A DNA stretch of 64,000 nucleotides from Xestospongia muta (taxonomy: Eukaryota; Porifera; Demospongiae; Haplosclerida; Petrosiidae): NCBI GenBank assembly GCA_963693285.1, contig OY848927.1, positions 2,482,501 through 2,546,500 of the forward strand. Direction: 5' to 3'. A program made the position numbers and the translations under genes. Under the pieces are notes generated by a model. The model was given only the letters and a program-made list of their open reading frames with translations. It was not told the origin of the DNA and did no database searches. Every line of letters begins with the position of its first letter. Position 1 is the first letter of the stretch. Of the stretch, positions 54,577 through 64,000 are shown in pieces.

Positions 54577-55773
54577 CTAATAATTATCAACATCCTCATC
54601 ATGTGGCTGCATGAATGAATAGTTCATATGTGAGTTTGGGATGGATGAGGTAGGAGAAAGGGTGGAAAATGGCTCATAATTTGTTGCATGCAGTCCATCA
54701 TCCTGATGCTTTCGTTCCTGCTCTCTCCGCTTTTCCTCCAGCTCAGCTTCCATAAGTCTTCTCTTTGAATCAAATTCCTCATCCTCCAGCTCAGCTTCCA
54801 TAAGTCTTCTCTTTGAATCAAATTCCTCAGAGACTTCTAAAAACTTTATAAGAATTTGTGAAGCATCATCACCAGCATCTTATCTTTACGTCTTCTCTTA
54901 ACACCTGTACATACAGATAATTTTATTACAAAATGTATTCATGATGTATGATTATAGTGTACATACCTTTCTTCTTTACTAGTCTACTACACGACTTGCG
55001 GCCATCAGTCTTTGGTCCACACATTCCACTGCTACCACCACAACCAATTCCAATACTATCATTGCCACTATTTTCACCACTACATCCAACCTCAGTATCA
55101 CTATGGTCACTACTACCAGAAAGACAATTGTCAATTACCATCACCTTCAAAAGAAAAATGCATTATGACTTTCAAAGTAAAGAACTACAGTGAACTCATT
55201 ATATACCTGTTCAAGATTATTATCCAATATATTCTCCATTACTCTCACAGCACCATCATTATCAATATGCTCATCAATACTATTGGCTAATATAAATATG
55301 TAAAAATATATATAGTGGAATTATATGTCCCTATCATCAGTATATCAACTTACAAATCACATCTACAGAATGGGAAGAATTTCCATTTGAGGTCTCGAGT
55401 ACAAGAGGAGAAGAGGCAGCTCTGGTTCCTAGAATGGCATCAAGTTCATCATAGAAGGGACGTGTTGTTCTACCCTCACCACTGACTCTTGAAATGAAAA
55501 GCAACCTTTCTAAAATTAGTTCACAGTTAAAAACTAGTTAATTTTGCTATGTACTTGCTCATCAGTCACCTTTCTGTATTTTTGTGTAAGGTTTTTTATT
55601 TTTGTACGGCATTGCTGCCACGTCTTTTCAAAAGACATCTTATTTAGTTCTTGCGCGTTGTTTTAAAAAATTTATCAGTTCCTGGATACACCATCTAGCA
55701 CATTTTGGATTTTCTCTTGGCCCCATATACTGACAAAAGCTCTTGTCTCCTCAGAAGTCCAGCCAGTAGTCAT
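54577..55773 (-). pseudogene. Harbinger Myb/SANT-like DNA-binding protein
   Basis: The ATG at 55773 begins MTTGWTSEETRAFVSIWGQE, then KIQNVLDGVSRN, stops, NAQELNKMSFEKTWQQCRTK and KIKNLTQKYRKVTDEQV, the Myb_DNA-bind_4-type trihelix seen in the accessory protein of Harbinger elements, which helps recruit the transposase to the ends. After an intron, RVSGEGRTTRPFYDELDAIL follows, then Ser/Gly-rich exons (GCSGENSGNDSIGIGCGGS at about 55090) and a Glu/Arg coil ending near 54577 (EAELEDEEFDSKRR). A 45-bp direct repeat (54734-54780 and 54785-54829) doubles part of the coil. Three stops after residue 31 break the trihelix. Confidence 0.7.
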
Positions 55774-55928
55774 TTTGACACTTGTAATGGTCACGTGAGT
55801 GAAGCAACAGATCAACAAAACCACTTTGAACTGGATTTAAACCACCTTCGGAAGTGGATTGACTTTGAACTGGTTTGAAAACAGTTTTGCCTAATGCGCA
55901 TTGAATGTGGACGCAAGGAATGTGTACA

Positions 55929-57220
55929 TTAATCTGGATCGAATGGACATAAAAAAAACAGTGAAGACAGGCATGTTGCAGTAACTGATCTGTTGAATGG
56001 AAAAACTGTTATTTTAAAACTTGACACAATATTTTTTAATTGCAAATGTTCGTGACCATGCTTTAGAGAAGAGTTTACAAAACTCGTATTGAGATACAGT
56101 CTTTCCTGGATTCTCTGAAATATAGTTGTGGCAAACCCGTCTCCATTCAATCTTCAAAGGTGAGAAACAGCCACAATCAAGTGGTTGTGTGATATGTAAA
56201 AATAATTATTTGATTCAGTGCTGCTATATTGATCATCTCAGGGCCATAATGTGTCGAATGCCCATCAAGCAATAAAAGTAATGGCTGGACCTGTGGTGCA
56301 TAGAGTAAAAGTGATTGGTAAACCTGTGTAAGAAAAGATCCCTGGTCATCCATGCATCCACTATCTGAAATGCCGTATAGGGTTCCTGGTATTTCCCCAT
56401 TGGTCAAAAGGAGGAATAACATATCCAGCAGTACATGAGCATGCCAAGACAGTTACTTGAGACTTATTGCTGGCAGTTATGTAACTATGATTCTTAGAAC
56501 CCACCTGATCAACTATCTTTAAGCTCTTTAGGCTCAAAGGAAGGCCAGTCTCATCACAGTTGAAAATATGTTTGGAATTATAAAATATACCTTAGCTTTT
56601 GAGTGTTTCCTCCAGCTGTCATAATAATGATGAAAAGAATCAGTTGCCATAGTGCATGCATAAGTTAAAGGCATACCTGACTTCAAAGTCAAATTTGGGT
56701 GTCTCTTCCTAAACCTTTCCCATCATCCATTAGAAATACTAGCTTCAATACCTTTACTCTTCTTTGAACAAGTGCCAAAACTTGTTTTTTGGTATGTGGG
56801 TAGCCTGTTTTTGTGGTTTGAATTTTAAAAAATTGCTAATTCTTCCTCTTCTTCGTAAGTTAAATAGGGGGTAGGTCCAGGTTTTGCTCCACAGTGCACC
56901 TTACCATTATTTCTATCATAAAGTGATGATTTCAGAGCAGAGAAGATTTCAGCAGCCCTTCAAATGGACATCCCAAGCCCTACCTCTTTTATGTGCTTAT
57001 GCATACTTCCACTGTCCCAGCCCTTATATTTAGCATGCAAAGAAGACATTTCCTCACTTGTGACATACACTTCTCTAGTCCTATCTTTGACAACCCTTCT
57101 CCACGCGCTCACAGTTCACTCTCACGTGTGTCCTAAATTTGGTCACATGATCCACATTTTTTGTCATCTTTGTATTCTTGAATATACAGAGTTTCAAAGC
57201 TCTGGTTTGGATGCCTGAAA
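55929..57220 (-). pseudogene. pogo/jerky-type transposase (DDE_1) inside the Harbinger element
   Basis: In minus-strand order: REVYVTSEEMSSLHAKYKGW, DSGSMHKHIKEVGLGMS, AAEIFSALKSSLYDRNNGKV, KPGPTPYLTYEEEEELAIF, ERFRKRHPNLTLKSG, NEIPGTLYGISDSGCMDD-like sequence, LLLYAPQVQPLLLLLDGHST (second catalytic Asp) and NQIIIFTYHTTT. The end reads NIVSSFKITVFPFNRSVTAT, a characteristic pogo carboxyl block. The block with the first Asp (N-D-E-T-G) is only faintly visible (IFNCDETGLPLSLKSLKIV-like, near 56560-56510). More than five stops. Most likely a separate insertion into the Harbinger element; its own ends were not found. Confidence 0.65.
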
Positions 57221-57524
57221 GAGCAATGATGGAAGGCTTATATTGTGGTAGTTCTTTATCTCAATTCTATTTTTTATCTCAAGGCTATTTTGAAGCTTGC
57301 GGACAAAGATTGATAGGAATGTCCAAAGAATGCCAACTTTGGACAGTGTTGTTTTTTTTAGCTGTAAAACCTACGTATCGAAAGATTGTAACCTGGTATT
57401 TTGTACATAAGCAGTATAATGTATAGTCCTATCTGAGTGTGTATAATCAGCACCCAGGAGTCTGTTGTTCATGAGATATAAGGTCCAAAAATTGAATCAT
57501 CCGACTATTGGTCAGTTACTCTAG

Positions 57525-57775
57525 CTGATAACGGATCATTTCATCCTTTAGAGCTCTGTCTTCACAATTTCCCACTAGAATGTAGAGACCTGTGATGTAT
57601 TTGTTGGCACTTTTATTGTTTGTTGATTCCTTTGATTAAGCCTAGCTCTTTCAAATATGACATTTATTGTGATTTTGAAGAGCTCGTCAAATTTTGGAAT
57701 ATTTGGTCATAATTCCTTGAGTGTTTGTGGTGATATTTGAAGAAAGCAAAATGTCTGCTGCTTCTTGATGTTAAA
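57525..57775 (-). pseudogene. Ty3/gypsy gag, upstream part
   Basis: Frames read FDELFKITINVIFERARLNQ, RNQQTIKV, then in a second frame LYILVGNCEDRALKDEMIRY, the conserved end of gypsy gag capsid (F-x-x-R, H/NCEYG-x-L-x-DE-x-IRD). It stops at the right inverted repeat of the Harbinger element and resumes at 52800 with VGIRDGRLSELQTESELTLE, which is the natural continuation. Confidence 0.65.
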
Positions 57776-57779
57776 GGAC

Positions 57780-58135
57780 CTGGAGGTTGGAGTATCAAAC
57801 AATCCATTTTCTCTCAGATCCCACCACTGCTACCGTGTAACATTTATCGATAAAAGACAACAAGAACATATAGCTGAAGTTACTTATATAGCAAGAACAG
57901 AGAACATATTACAAAAGATACCATATAATCTAGACAAATATATTGTTTATTTGCTCTAACACAATGTACATTGTGGTATTAGACAATTCCATCACAAACT
58001 TAAGTCTCATTTTTGCACTAATAGAGTTTATAATAAGGAGGGCAGACTTATAGTTTACATGAGTCTGCTTGTTTATATGAACAGCATTTATATGCTATGC
58101 AACACCAAGAATACAATGCAATGCATATACAAGCA
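57780..58135. other. Unassigned
   Basis: A plus-strand frame at 57765-57959 (SNNPFSLRSHHCYRVTFIDK) is open but unrecognised. No other supported feature. Confidence 0.3.
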
Positions 58136-58139
58136 TGGT

Positions 58140-59215
58140 TTTGTAAACTCACCTTAACCCTGGCCAACAAAATGATAATGTAAAATGTGTTTGTTCATCC
58201 TGTGATGAGTCTGGATTGATGCTTCAGTGTGAAATATGCTCCAACTGGTCCTACTATGAGTGTGTCAAGGTTTCCCCAGCCATTGCTGACAATCACCCTT
58301 ACATATGACCCTTTTGCATCAAGTGTTACTTCTCGCTTGTCTCTAACCTAAGATCAGAAATTCACACCTCAAACCTTGCATTATTAGACTTGAGAAATAT
58401 TGCTCTTGCAAGTCTCAACCCTAGTCAGCTCTCTTTCTGTCTCTTCTTCCATCTCCATTATCACTACCTAATACCTCTTATTTCCAACCACCACCTTCTG
58501 CCATACTCATCTTGCTTCATCATTCCTTTACTTCCTTGTATTTTTCCTTTGTTGTTTCTACATTCCCTCTACCTTTTTAATCCACTTCTCCTACTATTAC
58601 TACCTTACCCTCATCCACTGCCAGCACTGTATCACTCCCACTTAATCATTCAACTGCTACTTTTATTATTATCACTGCTGCCTCTACTATAACCACTTCC
58701 TCTTCCTTTGCTACCTCTCTACCTGAATCTTCACAACCTCTTTTTTAGTCAAAAGTCCATGGCCTCCATGAAACCTCCACTCTTTCCTCTTCATACTTTC
58801 CATGCCACAATCTCCCATCATCCATTTCTTCCTATTCAATCAAATCATCAACCCATCACACCGTTACCCCTGCCTTTACCAAGTCTTCAGCCCACCTTAC
58901 CAATATCTCACCCTCCCTTAAATACCCTACCCAACTTACCTCTAATTTCTCTTGTACCACCATTTTCCTCAAAATCGCCAACCCAACCTACCCTTACCTT
59001 CTCTTTTTCCAAGTCTTCAACCCAACCTACCTTCTCCTCCACTTCCTCCAACTCTTCAATCCAGTGTACCACTTCTTCTGCCTCCACTAACTCTCCCACC
59101 CAACTCATCTTGCCCTCTAGCTCCTCCTTGTTAACCTACACCTCATCGCCTTTCTCTTTACTCATCAGCTTGTCACTCTCCACCTCTCACTCTCCTTTTT
59201 CCCAATCATAAGCTT
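58140..59215 (+). pseudogene. PHD-finger fragment followed by Ser/Pro-rich tract
   Basis: At about 58170-58320 the plus strand reads CVCSSCDESGLMLQCEICSN, WSYYECVKVSPAIADNHPYI then a stop in place of the next Cys, and PFCIKCYF. The Cys4-His/Tyr-Cys3 spacing is a PHD finger in which the His position reads Tyr and one Cys codon is TGA. A long low-complexity coding tract (Ser, Thr, Pro, Leu depending on frame) runs to 59211; its open frames in three phases reflect composition. Repeat A (59263) follows with GTDDPSHETRYAFLYRQIAV. The three parts probably belong to one mobile-element gene. Broken at the PHD itself. Confidence 0.5.
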
Positions 59216-59262
59216 CTTCTAGCTTTGCTCTGTCAGCTTTGCTTGTCAACTAACATTCCAAA

Positions 59263-59473
59263 TTGCATATGGTACTGATGATCCTAGTCATGAAACCAGA
59301 TATGCCTTTTTGTATCGTCAGATTGCAGTAAGGCTAGGGTTACCACTGACTTTGACGAGAAGCCCTAATTTGTATGGCTGCCTAGAATGAAGTAAGATGG
59401 CTTATAAATTAGGACTTCATATCACCCTCCAAAGGGGTGTGGTTAGTCTAATGTTAATCCAAATGAACATGTC
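59263..59473 (+). repeat. Dispersed repeat A, copy 2
   Basis: Matches 4271-4500 on the same strand. Better preserved here: the frame reads ETRYAFLYRQIAVRLGLPLT, LTRSPNLYGCLE, a stop, then KMAYKLGLHITLQRGVVSLM. I do not recognise the protein. Confidence 0.55.
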
Positions 59474-59474
59474 T

Positions 59475-59605
59475 GCACTCTACACTAACCGATAAGGAGA
59501 GTATGTTTGGACGGATACTTCAATGGGCACGGCTACCCACCCATAAAATATTAATGTTTTTGAATTTTATTCTTTTTGAAAACATTTTTCACTTTGGATT
59601 ACAGT
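59475..59605. other. Short spacer, nothing recognised
   Basis: Between repeat A and the stop codon of the minus-strand PHD exon. AT-rich. Confidence 0.35.
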
Positions 59606-59610
59606 CTACA

Positions 59611-61910
59611 ATTTTGACATATATAATTCGCAGTATCTGTATGAATGCAAGCTAAATGGACCCATAACATACAGCCAACACATTGAATCCATTCCACAGT
59701 TTCAGTTTCACATTGTAACTGGTCATCATCTTCTTTAAAACAAATGCCACAAATTCCAACTAGCACAGAGCTCATTTTGTCTTTTGTAATATTCTTCTCT
59801 GTAGTGGGCTTTGCCCATCTACATACTTGTTTTCACTTCTTCTTGATAACTGAACTGTTTTTAACTATTTGAATTAGGGGCTGGTCGCTTACGAATGAAT
59901 AATCAAAGGAGAAGGCTAGTTTACATAAACAGATCTGACAATGCTAAGTGCTGAGGTGAGATGCACACTAACAGAGTGAATAGCTTCAACAATTGTACAG
60001 GAGTTCACAAGCAGCTGCAACTCAGCAATCTTTTTGCTAATACACCAACAATAGAACTGTCCGTCAGCAGATACATTGTCGAGTTCTACAAGTGTGTCTA
60101 ATAGGTCAACCTAATAGATCATTGGTAGCTGAGCCTTCGTCACTTTTCAATGAGTGAACAAGATGTGTGTGTTTACACACTGTATAGTGAACAACATAAT
60201 CTATGCATGAGCATATGTACATGTGCACACATGCACCACAGGTTGTACATTTCATTCAACAATCACAGGAGTCTTTGATTATCTGTACACTGTACTTCTC
60301 TGTTAATGATTCAACTTGATCTGGTATTAAGTTAGCTCCTTTATCTCTCATTTCTTTTGCAGCTCGACATCTCTTAGAATTTCTGATATCTTGTAGGTAC
60401 GTTTACCAATTTTGTCTTTACATAGTCCCTGAAAAACTATATCTCGAGCAATCTTGAGCAGAGTGTAGAGAAGCCTGTCAATTTGATGATTTGTTTGCCT
60501 TGAAAATACACAGATTTTAGCTTGCGATGAAAGGCTTCAACAAACATATTGGTGTTTACCATGGCTCCTTTAAAATGCCCATTATGTCTTTAAGTTTGTG
60601 TAAAAGCGAGGTTAGCTTTCTAACAGATAGGAAAGTAACTGTTGAAGTATTACTTGAAATCTAGCCTCATTTGTCACTTGGAGCAATATTCTAAATTGAT
60701 ATATTTGAACTCTATTTTGTTTCTTCTCAATATATTCATTAAGACCTTTTTTCCAGGATTTATCAACATGCCATGAGCAAAACAACCGTTTTGTGTCATG
60801 TGATCCAAATACTCTATCTAGTCCATGCAGTGAAAAATTGTTCTGCCATATCTGACATAAAATATCTGTTTTTATAGGGCCTATTCTTTCCCTAATGGGC
60901 TTTAGAAACTCAACGAGCATTGCAGTATCAACTCTGTTTGCAAGAGCCCAAGCAACGGGGATGCCTTCGCCATAGTTATCAACAATCGAAATCATAAATG
61001 TTTAGTCCCATGAGTGTCGCCATGCATATACATTACCCTTCAAACTTGGTCATTATATCCCTTTGGTATTCGGTCTGAAATGCTAACAAGAAGTCATCCT
61101 TAGCCAAGTTTTTAGTATCATTACCTTGGTCGTCGTCACCTTGGTTCTTAAAAACTAAAATTGAACTGTGGGTCATTTCTCACATTTCAATGACCCAGAC
61201 TGAAAACACTTACATGATCACTGTGATGTTTTTCGACACGTTGTATATTGAGAACATCCCTATGAGATAGAATATGTTTTCTTTCAAAAAATATGACCAT
61301 GGATAGTATTGTGGACATCATCTAAAATCCGCTCAGTTTTTCACTTCTACAGGAACTGGGAGATGAGAGAGCTCTCGTTTGTGAGAGTGGTGATGACCAC
61401 AATAGAAAACACTAATTTTTCCAGTAATGGTATCTTGGGACAATTTGGGTGGTTCTTGGTGTAACTTGACTATGATGACATCATAATGAAATGACACATA
61501 GTGATGTCATCATATTGATGACATCACCTAAACCCTAAACCAAACCTAACATTATTAAGTCTATGACACAGTGATGTCATCATAAGATAAGTTGTTACAT
61601 CATCATTCAAGTTACACCAAGAAGCACCCGACAATTTTATATGTGAAGTGCAAAGCTCCCCTATCTTAGATGTTCCTTGCACCTTAAGGGAGCGTAAACC
61701 CTTTCCTTGTGATTCAAAGCTGCCGGAACGATTACAGTAGAAATACTTTTTACAATTTAGACCCTGCATACGAGCTGCACTTCGTTGAACAAATAAAGAT
61801 CTCGACTTCCTTTCTTCTTTTTATTCTATACCTCAAAGTCTTCCATATTTTCCTCAATTTTCCTCAATTTTCTTTTGATGAAACTGGTTTAAATGATCAA
61901 TAAGTTGTTG
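59611..61910 (-). pseudogene. MULE transposase with SWIM finger and carboxyl PHD-like finger
   Basis: In minus-strand order from about 61905: LQQLIDHLNQFHQKK, SRSLFVQRSAARMQGLNCKK, YFYCNRSGSFESQGKGLRSL, GTSKIGELCTSHIKLS, [MITE], QDTITGKISVFYCGHHHSHK, RELSHLPVPVE, KDDFLLAFQTEYQRDIMTKF, then 60995-60612 (DNYGEGIPVAWALANRVDTA, LFCSWHVDKSWKKGLNEYIE; the DXXXXXN block reads TDILCQIWQNNFSLHGL), NTNMFVEAFHRKLKSVYF-like sequence, LLKIARDIVFQGLCKDK, and at 60255-60135 CTTCGACVHMYICSCIDYVV with HYTVCKHTH, a SWIM finger. The last exon (59775-59611) reads SSVLVGICGICFKEDDDQLQ and WIQCVGCMLWVHLACIH, TANYICQNC, a PHD-like finger ending at TAA. Frameshifts and stops occur throughout, but the full order is preserved. 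Confidence 0.75.
61447..61629. mobile_element. MITE with 23-bp inverted repeats and 8-bp target duplication
   Basis: Left arm 61447-61469 (gggtggttcttggtgtaact, tga) is the reverse complement of 61607-61629 with one mismatch. GACAATTT lies directly outside on both sides (61439-61446 and 61630-61637), a perfect 8-bp target duplication, the length made by hAT elements. The 183-bp element has internal tgatgacatca-type repeats in both directions and no coding capacity. It sits inside the amino part of the MULE gene: without it and one GACAATTT, the codons IKLS and QDTITGK are contiguous. Confidence 0.92.
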
Positions 61911-62375
61911 CAAGTTGTTAAACCTAATGTCATTGCATTCTACAATATGTATACCAGCAATTAGGCCATTTTGATTTTAATAATATTCATTGATGATCTC
62001 ACTGTATAATTATTTCTGGACATGTGTAAATAATTATACAATGTATATATTATTTCATATAATATATAAACATAATTATATTACATATCTAGATACATAA
62101 TACATTTGATAATAATATGCTATGTATTTTGAACTAACTTTAGGGCATCTGATCAGCTACGGCAAATGATCAGGCCTTTATCCAGTGAATTTTCTTTAGA
62201 CTCTTCAGGATGCTTCTTTTTTGTATGCTTACTAAGTGAACTTCGACAAGAAAAGGTTAAGGAACGGAATGGTCATGAATTCCTTGTTGTTTGCTTTATT
62301 AAACTTGCCATTACATAGATGACTGATGAAAACCGTTTAAGTTTAATATGAGATTTCAGCCAAATTGAAGACCCC
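61911..62375. other. AT-rich spacer
   Basis: 61960-62110 is nearly all A/T with short palindromes (aattata and tataatt runs). No supported frame. Confidence 0.35.
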
Positions 62376-62379
62376 AAAA

Positions 62380-62680
62380 AGAATCTACAGGTGTAGTGGC
62401 ATTGGTCACCTGATGTACGATTGCAGGAAGCCCAAAAATGGGAATGCAGGGAAATTGGTTACTCAAAGCCAGACCACCATCAGATGGTTCAACAAATCCA
62501 ATGGATTTTCTATTATCATCAGACTCTGTAGAAGGAGGAAATGTACGAATGATAAATGTGGTAGACAGAGGTGGCAAGTCCCGATATGGTCAGGTGGATG
62601 TTCATGAAGCTCCTGCTATGTGTATTATTGACAGCTCCACCAGTGTCACTTTCTCTCTTGATGCTGGTACGTGAACTCCT
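62380..62680 (+). pseudogene. Gag zinc knuckle and aspartic protease scrap
   Basis: RIYRCSGIGHLMYDCRKPKN has the spacing of a CCHC knuckle with the first Cys lost. After a frame change the strand reads NVRMINVVDRGGKSRYGQVD and APAMCIIDSSTSVTF, the active-site strand of a retroviral-type protease with Asp-Ser-Ser in place of Asp-Thr/Ser-Gly. Short remnant of a gypsy-type element, plus strand. Confidence 0.5.
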
Positions 62681-62689
62681 GTGGCATCA

Positions 62690-63195
62690 GAGGTTCCGTT
62701 AAGAGCTCCTTTTGTCTGTTGACGCCTGCTGACTTCCTCGAAATAGTCATAGACATTCGCAACAACCTCCTTTGTTTGTGATTTCAGTCTTTTTCTCTTT
62801 GCATTTTAACGTGCACAATTGAAAATGTTGTCTGTTCGCATGACATTCACGTGAACTAACAGTGAATAACATTAAATGTACTTCAGTGCTAATTGCATAT
62901 GATTAAGTGAGGAAATACCTCACCTTACATTCCATGTATACAATACCTTTTTTAATGAAGGGACCTGTCACAAAAATTTGGTCTGGGTGCAAAATTTGGA
63001 CCTAGGTCCACATTTTGCAACAAAAAGACTACAAAATTAATTCTGCCTTGCAATATTTGAACCCAAGGTTGTCAGACTATAATAATTTGGCAAAGAGGAG
63101 TGGAATTCAACACATACAAGTCATTTTGTCACCTCTTAGGCTTTGTGTACTTAAATAGATAGCTTTAGTCACCTGTGGAAGTTTTCAAAGTGTCA
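62690..63195. other. Non-coding, nothing recognised
   Basis: Contains a short direct duplication (tttggtctgggtgcaaaa and tttggacctaggtcca near 62980-63010) but no supported frame. Confidence 0.35.
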
Positions 63196-63203
63196 AAAAA
63201 GCA

Positions 63204-64000
63204 ATGTCACAGCAGAGAAAAGATGGGAACCTGACTGAGGAGGCAATAAACTACATAGAAAATGGAACTTATGCCTCAGATTGTCCTGCTAACAGAAAAA
63301 GAAACATTAGAAAAAAGGCTGGCAAACTAGCATTGAGAGAAGAAGTGCACTATGAGAGCCAGGACAAGTTTGTATTTTTTTTCAATTTCTTTTTTACCGT
63401 CTTACAATAATTTATAATATTGTTTCTGTTTTCAGTGGGTGAGGTATGTACGATCAAAGACAGAAAAATTACGAATTGTGCGCTGTTGCCATGCTGACCC
63501 AACATCAGGACATCTTGGTGAAAAAAAGACCTATAATAGAGTTATTGAGAGATTTAAATGGAATGGAGTCATGAAGATGTGAAGCAAGTTGTAAGTAATA
63601 TGTTTTTCTTATTATAAGCTGTACTGTGACTTACTGTAGGTAGGTGTCAGCATGTAATGAGTGTCAAAGAATGAGAGACAAGTTGACAACTATGAAACCA
63701 GGGCTACACCCTATACCTGTTCATTCCCCCTGGTACCACATCGGAATTGACTTTATTGGACCATTGTCACCTGTGTCTCAATCAGGAAATCGATATATTT
63801 TAACGATTAGTGATTATTTCACAAATGGGTGGCAGCAGCTGCTTTACCAACAAAAGAGGCTGTGGGAGTGGCTTATGAGTTGTTAAAGGTATGACAGATC
63901 AATATTTTTGACAGTGGTAATCATTCATTCCTTTACTAGCTTTTTATGACAATGGGTCTCCCAAGAATTATGACATCTGATCAGGGGAGAGAGTTTAGAA
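63204..64000 (+). pseudogene. Ginger/GIN-like integrase, partial at the right edge
   Basis: Exon 1 (63204 to about 63372) reads EEAINYIENGTYASDCPANR, KRNIRKKAGKLALREEVHYE. A short intron ends ttttcag; exon 2 (about 63437-63580) reads WVRYVRSKTEKLRIVRCCHA, DPTSGHLGEKKTYNRVIERF with the His pair of the HHCC module. Exon 3 (from about 63640) reads VSACNECQRMRDKLTTMKPG (Cys pair), YHIGIDFIGPLSPVSQSGNR (first catalytic Asp) and ILTISDYFT, then a missing base near 63827 shifts the frame (continuing KEAVGVAYELLK). It ends in gtatga at 63890. Exon 4 (from about 63941) reads FMTMGLPRIMTSDQGREF with the second Asp and runs off the window. Introns argue against an LTR element. One frameshift is certain. 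Confidence 0.75.

Larger units (their letters stand above)
52804..57524. mobile_element. Harbinger DNA transposon with about 130-bp inverted repeats
   Basis: Bases 52804-52936 match the reverse complement of 57391-57524 by eye at about 85%: shared runs include ctagagtaactgac, acaacagactcctgg, tgattatacacactcagata with ggactatac, and caaaataccagg. Inside are the two Harbinger genes, a DDE transposase (plus) and a Myb/SANT-like protein (minus), and additionally a pogo-type transposase (55929-57220, minus). The outer flanks are two parts of one gypsy gag frame. The target duplication could not be fixed because the flanking bases around ctag are ambiguous. Confidence 0.75.

Noticed and set aside
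54948..55290. Two overlapping plus-strand frames rich in His, Tyr and Pro
   Set aside because: They lie opposite the Ser/Gly-rich exons of the Harbinger Myb-like gene and show no domain.
56964..57426. Plus-strand frames of 84 and 82 codons
   Set aside because: Opposite-strand shadows of the pogo amino region and of the Harbinger inverted repeat.
58390..59211. Long open frames of 100 and 167 codons and a minus-strand Glu-rich frame
   Set aside because: The C/T-rich low-complexity tract is open in several phases; only the PHD part upstream has recognisable content.
1..64000. tRNA, rRNA or small RNA genes
   Set aside because: I looked for cloverleaf-type box motifs and rRNA-like conserved runs by eye and saw none; a covariance-model scan would be needed to exclude tRNAs.

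Overview
This window is nuclear DNA from an animal, most likely an early-branching invertebrate such as a demosponge. The reasons are inferential. The sequence is AT-rich, the introns I could place are very short (about 50-70 bp, several phase-consistent with GT-AG ends), there is no operon structure, and the transposon families (SWIM/YqaJ, MULE-SWIM, Tnp2-like, Ginger/GIN-like, pogo, ISL2EU-like, DIRS) are of the kind abundant in sponges and cnidarians. Almost everything recognisable is a transposable element, most of it broken by frameshifts, stops and nested insertions. No rRNA, tRNA or CRISPR array was seen.

Layout. 1-3.6 kb: a THAP domain reading off the left edge, then a SWIM zinc-finger gene cut in two by a DIRS retrotransposon. 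3.6-9.1 kb: decayed coding fragments, including a MULE transposase carboxyl end between candidate inverted repeats and a Tnp2/DUF4218-like fragment. 9.4-12.6 kb: a ubiquitin-specific protease (USP) gene, a Ulp1-like protease gene and a MULE-SWIM transposase, all on the plus strand. 12.56-16.45 kb: an almost complete two-gene DNA transposon with a THAP-DDE transposase (plus) and an intact SWIM-YqaJ-PHD gene (minus), bounded by inverted repeats. 16.9-23.5 kb: an hAT/ZMYM1-like pseudogene, a Tnp2-like fragment and a deleted Ty3/gypsy element. 23.7-32.7 kb: a tandem array of about 0.3-0.5 kb units, each carrying an exon-like segment, interrupted by a second DIRS copy. 32.7-39.3 kb: a Tnp2-like pseudogene, a minisatellite, a Ginger/GIN-like fragment and a piggyBac pseudogene. 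39.7-40.4 kb: a probable single-pass membrane protein, the best candidate for a host gene.

42-51 kb: a pogo transposase gene disrupted by a second pogo-like element that also carries a HIRAN-Ulp1-like gene; then an intron-containing integrase followed by a Ulp1-like protease; then an hAT element. 52-57.8 kb: a Ty3/gypsy gag split by a Harbinger element, which also contains a pogo transposase. 58-61.9 kb: a PHD-containing fragment and a MULE-SWIM-PHD transposase gene carrying a MITE with a perfect 8-bp target duplication. 62.4-64 kb: a gag-protease scrap and a second Ginger/GIN-like integrase running off the right edge.

The recurrent theme is that ubiquitin- and SUMO-type peptidases lie beside or are joined to transposases from at least three unrelated superfamilies (MULE, pogo, Ginger/GIN-like). 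This is the observation most worth following up. All calls come from reading translations by eye; no database search was run.
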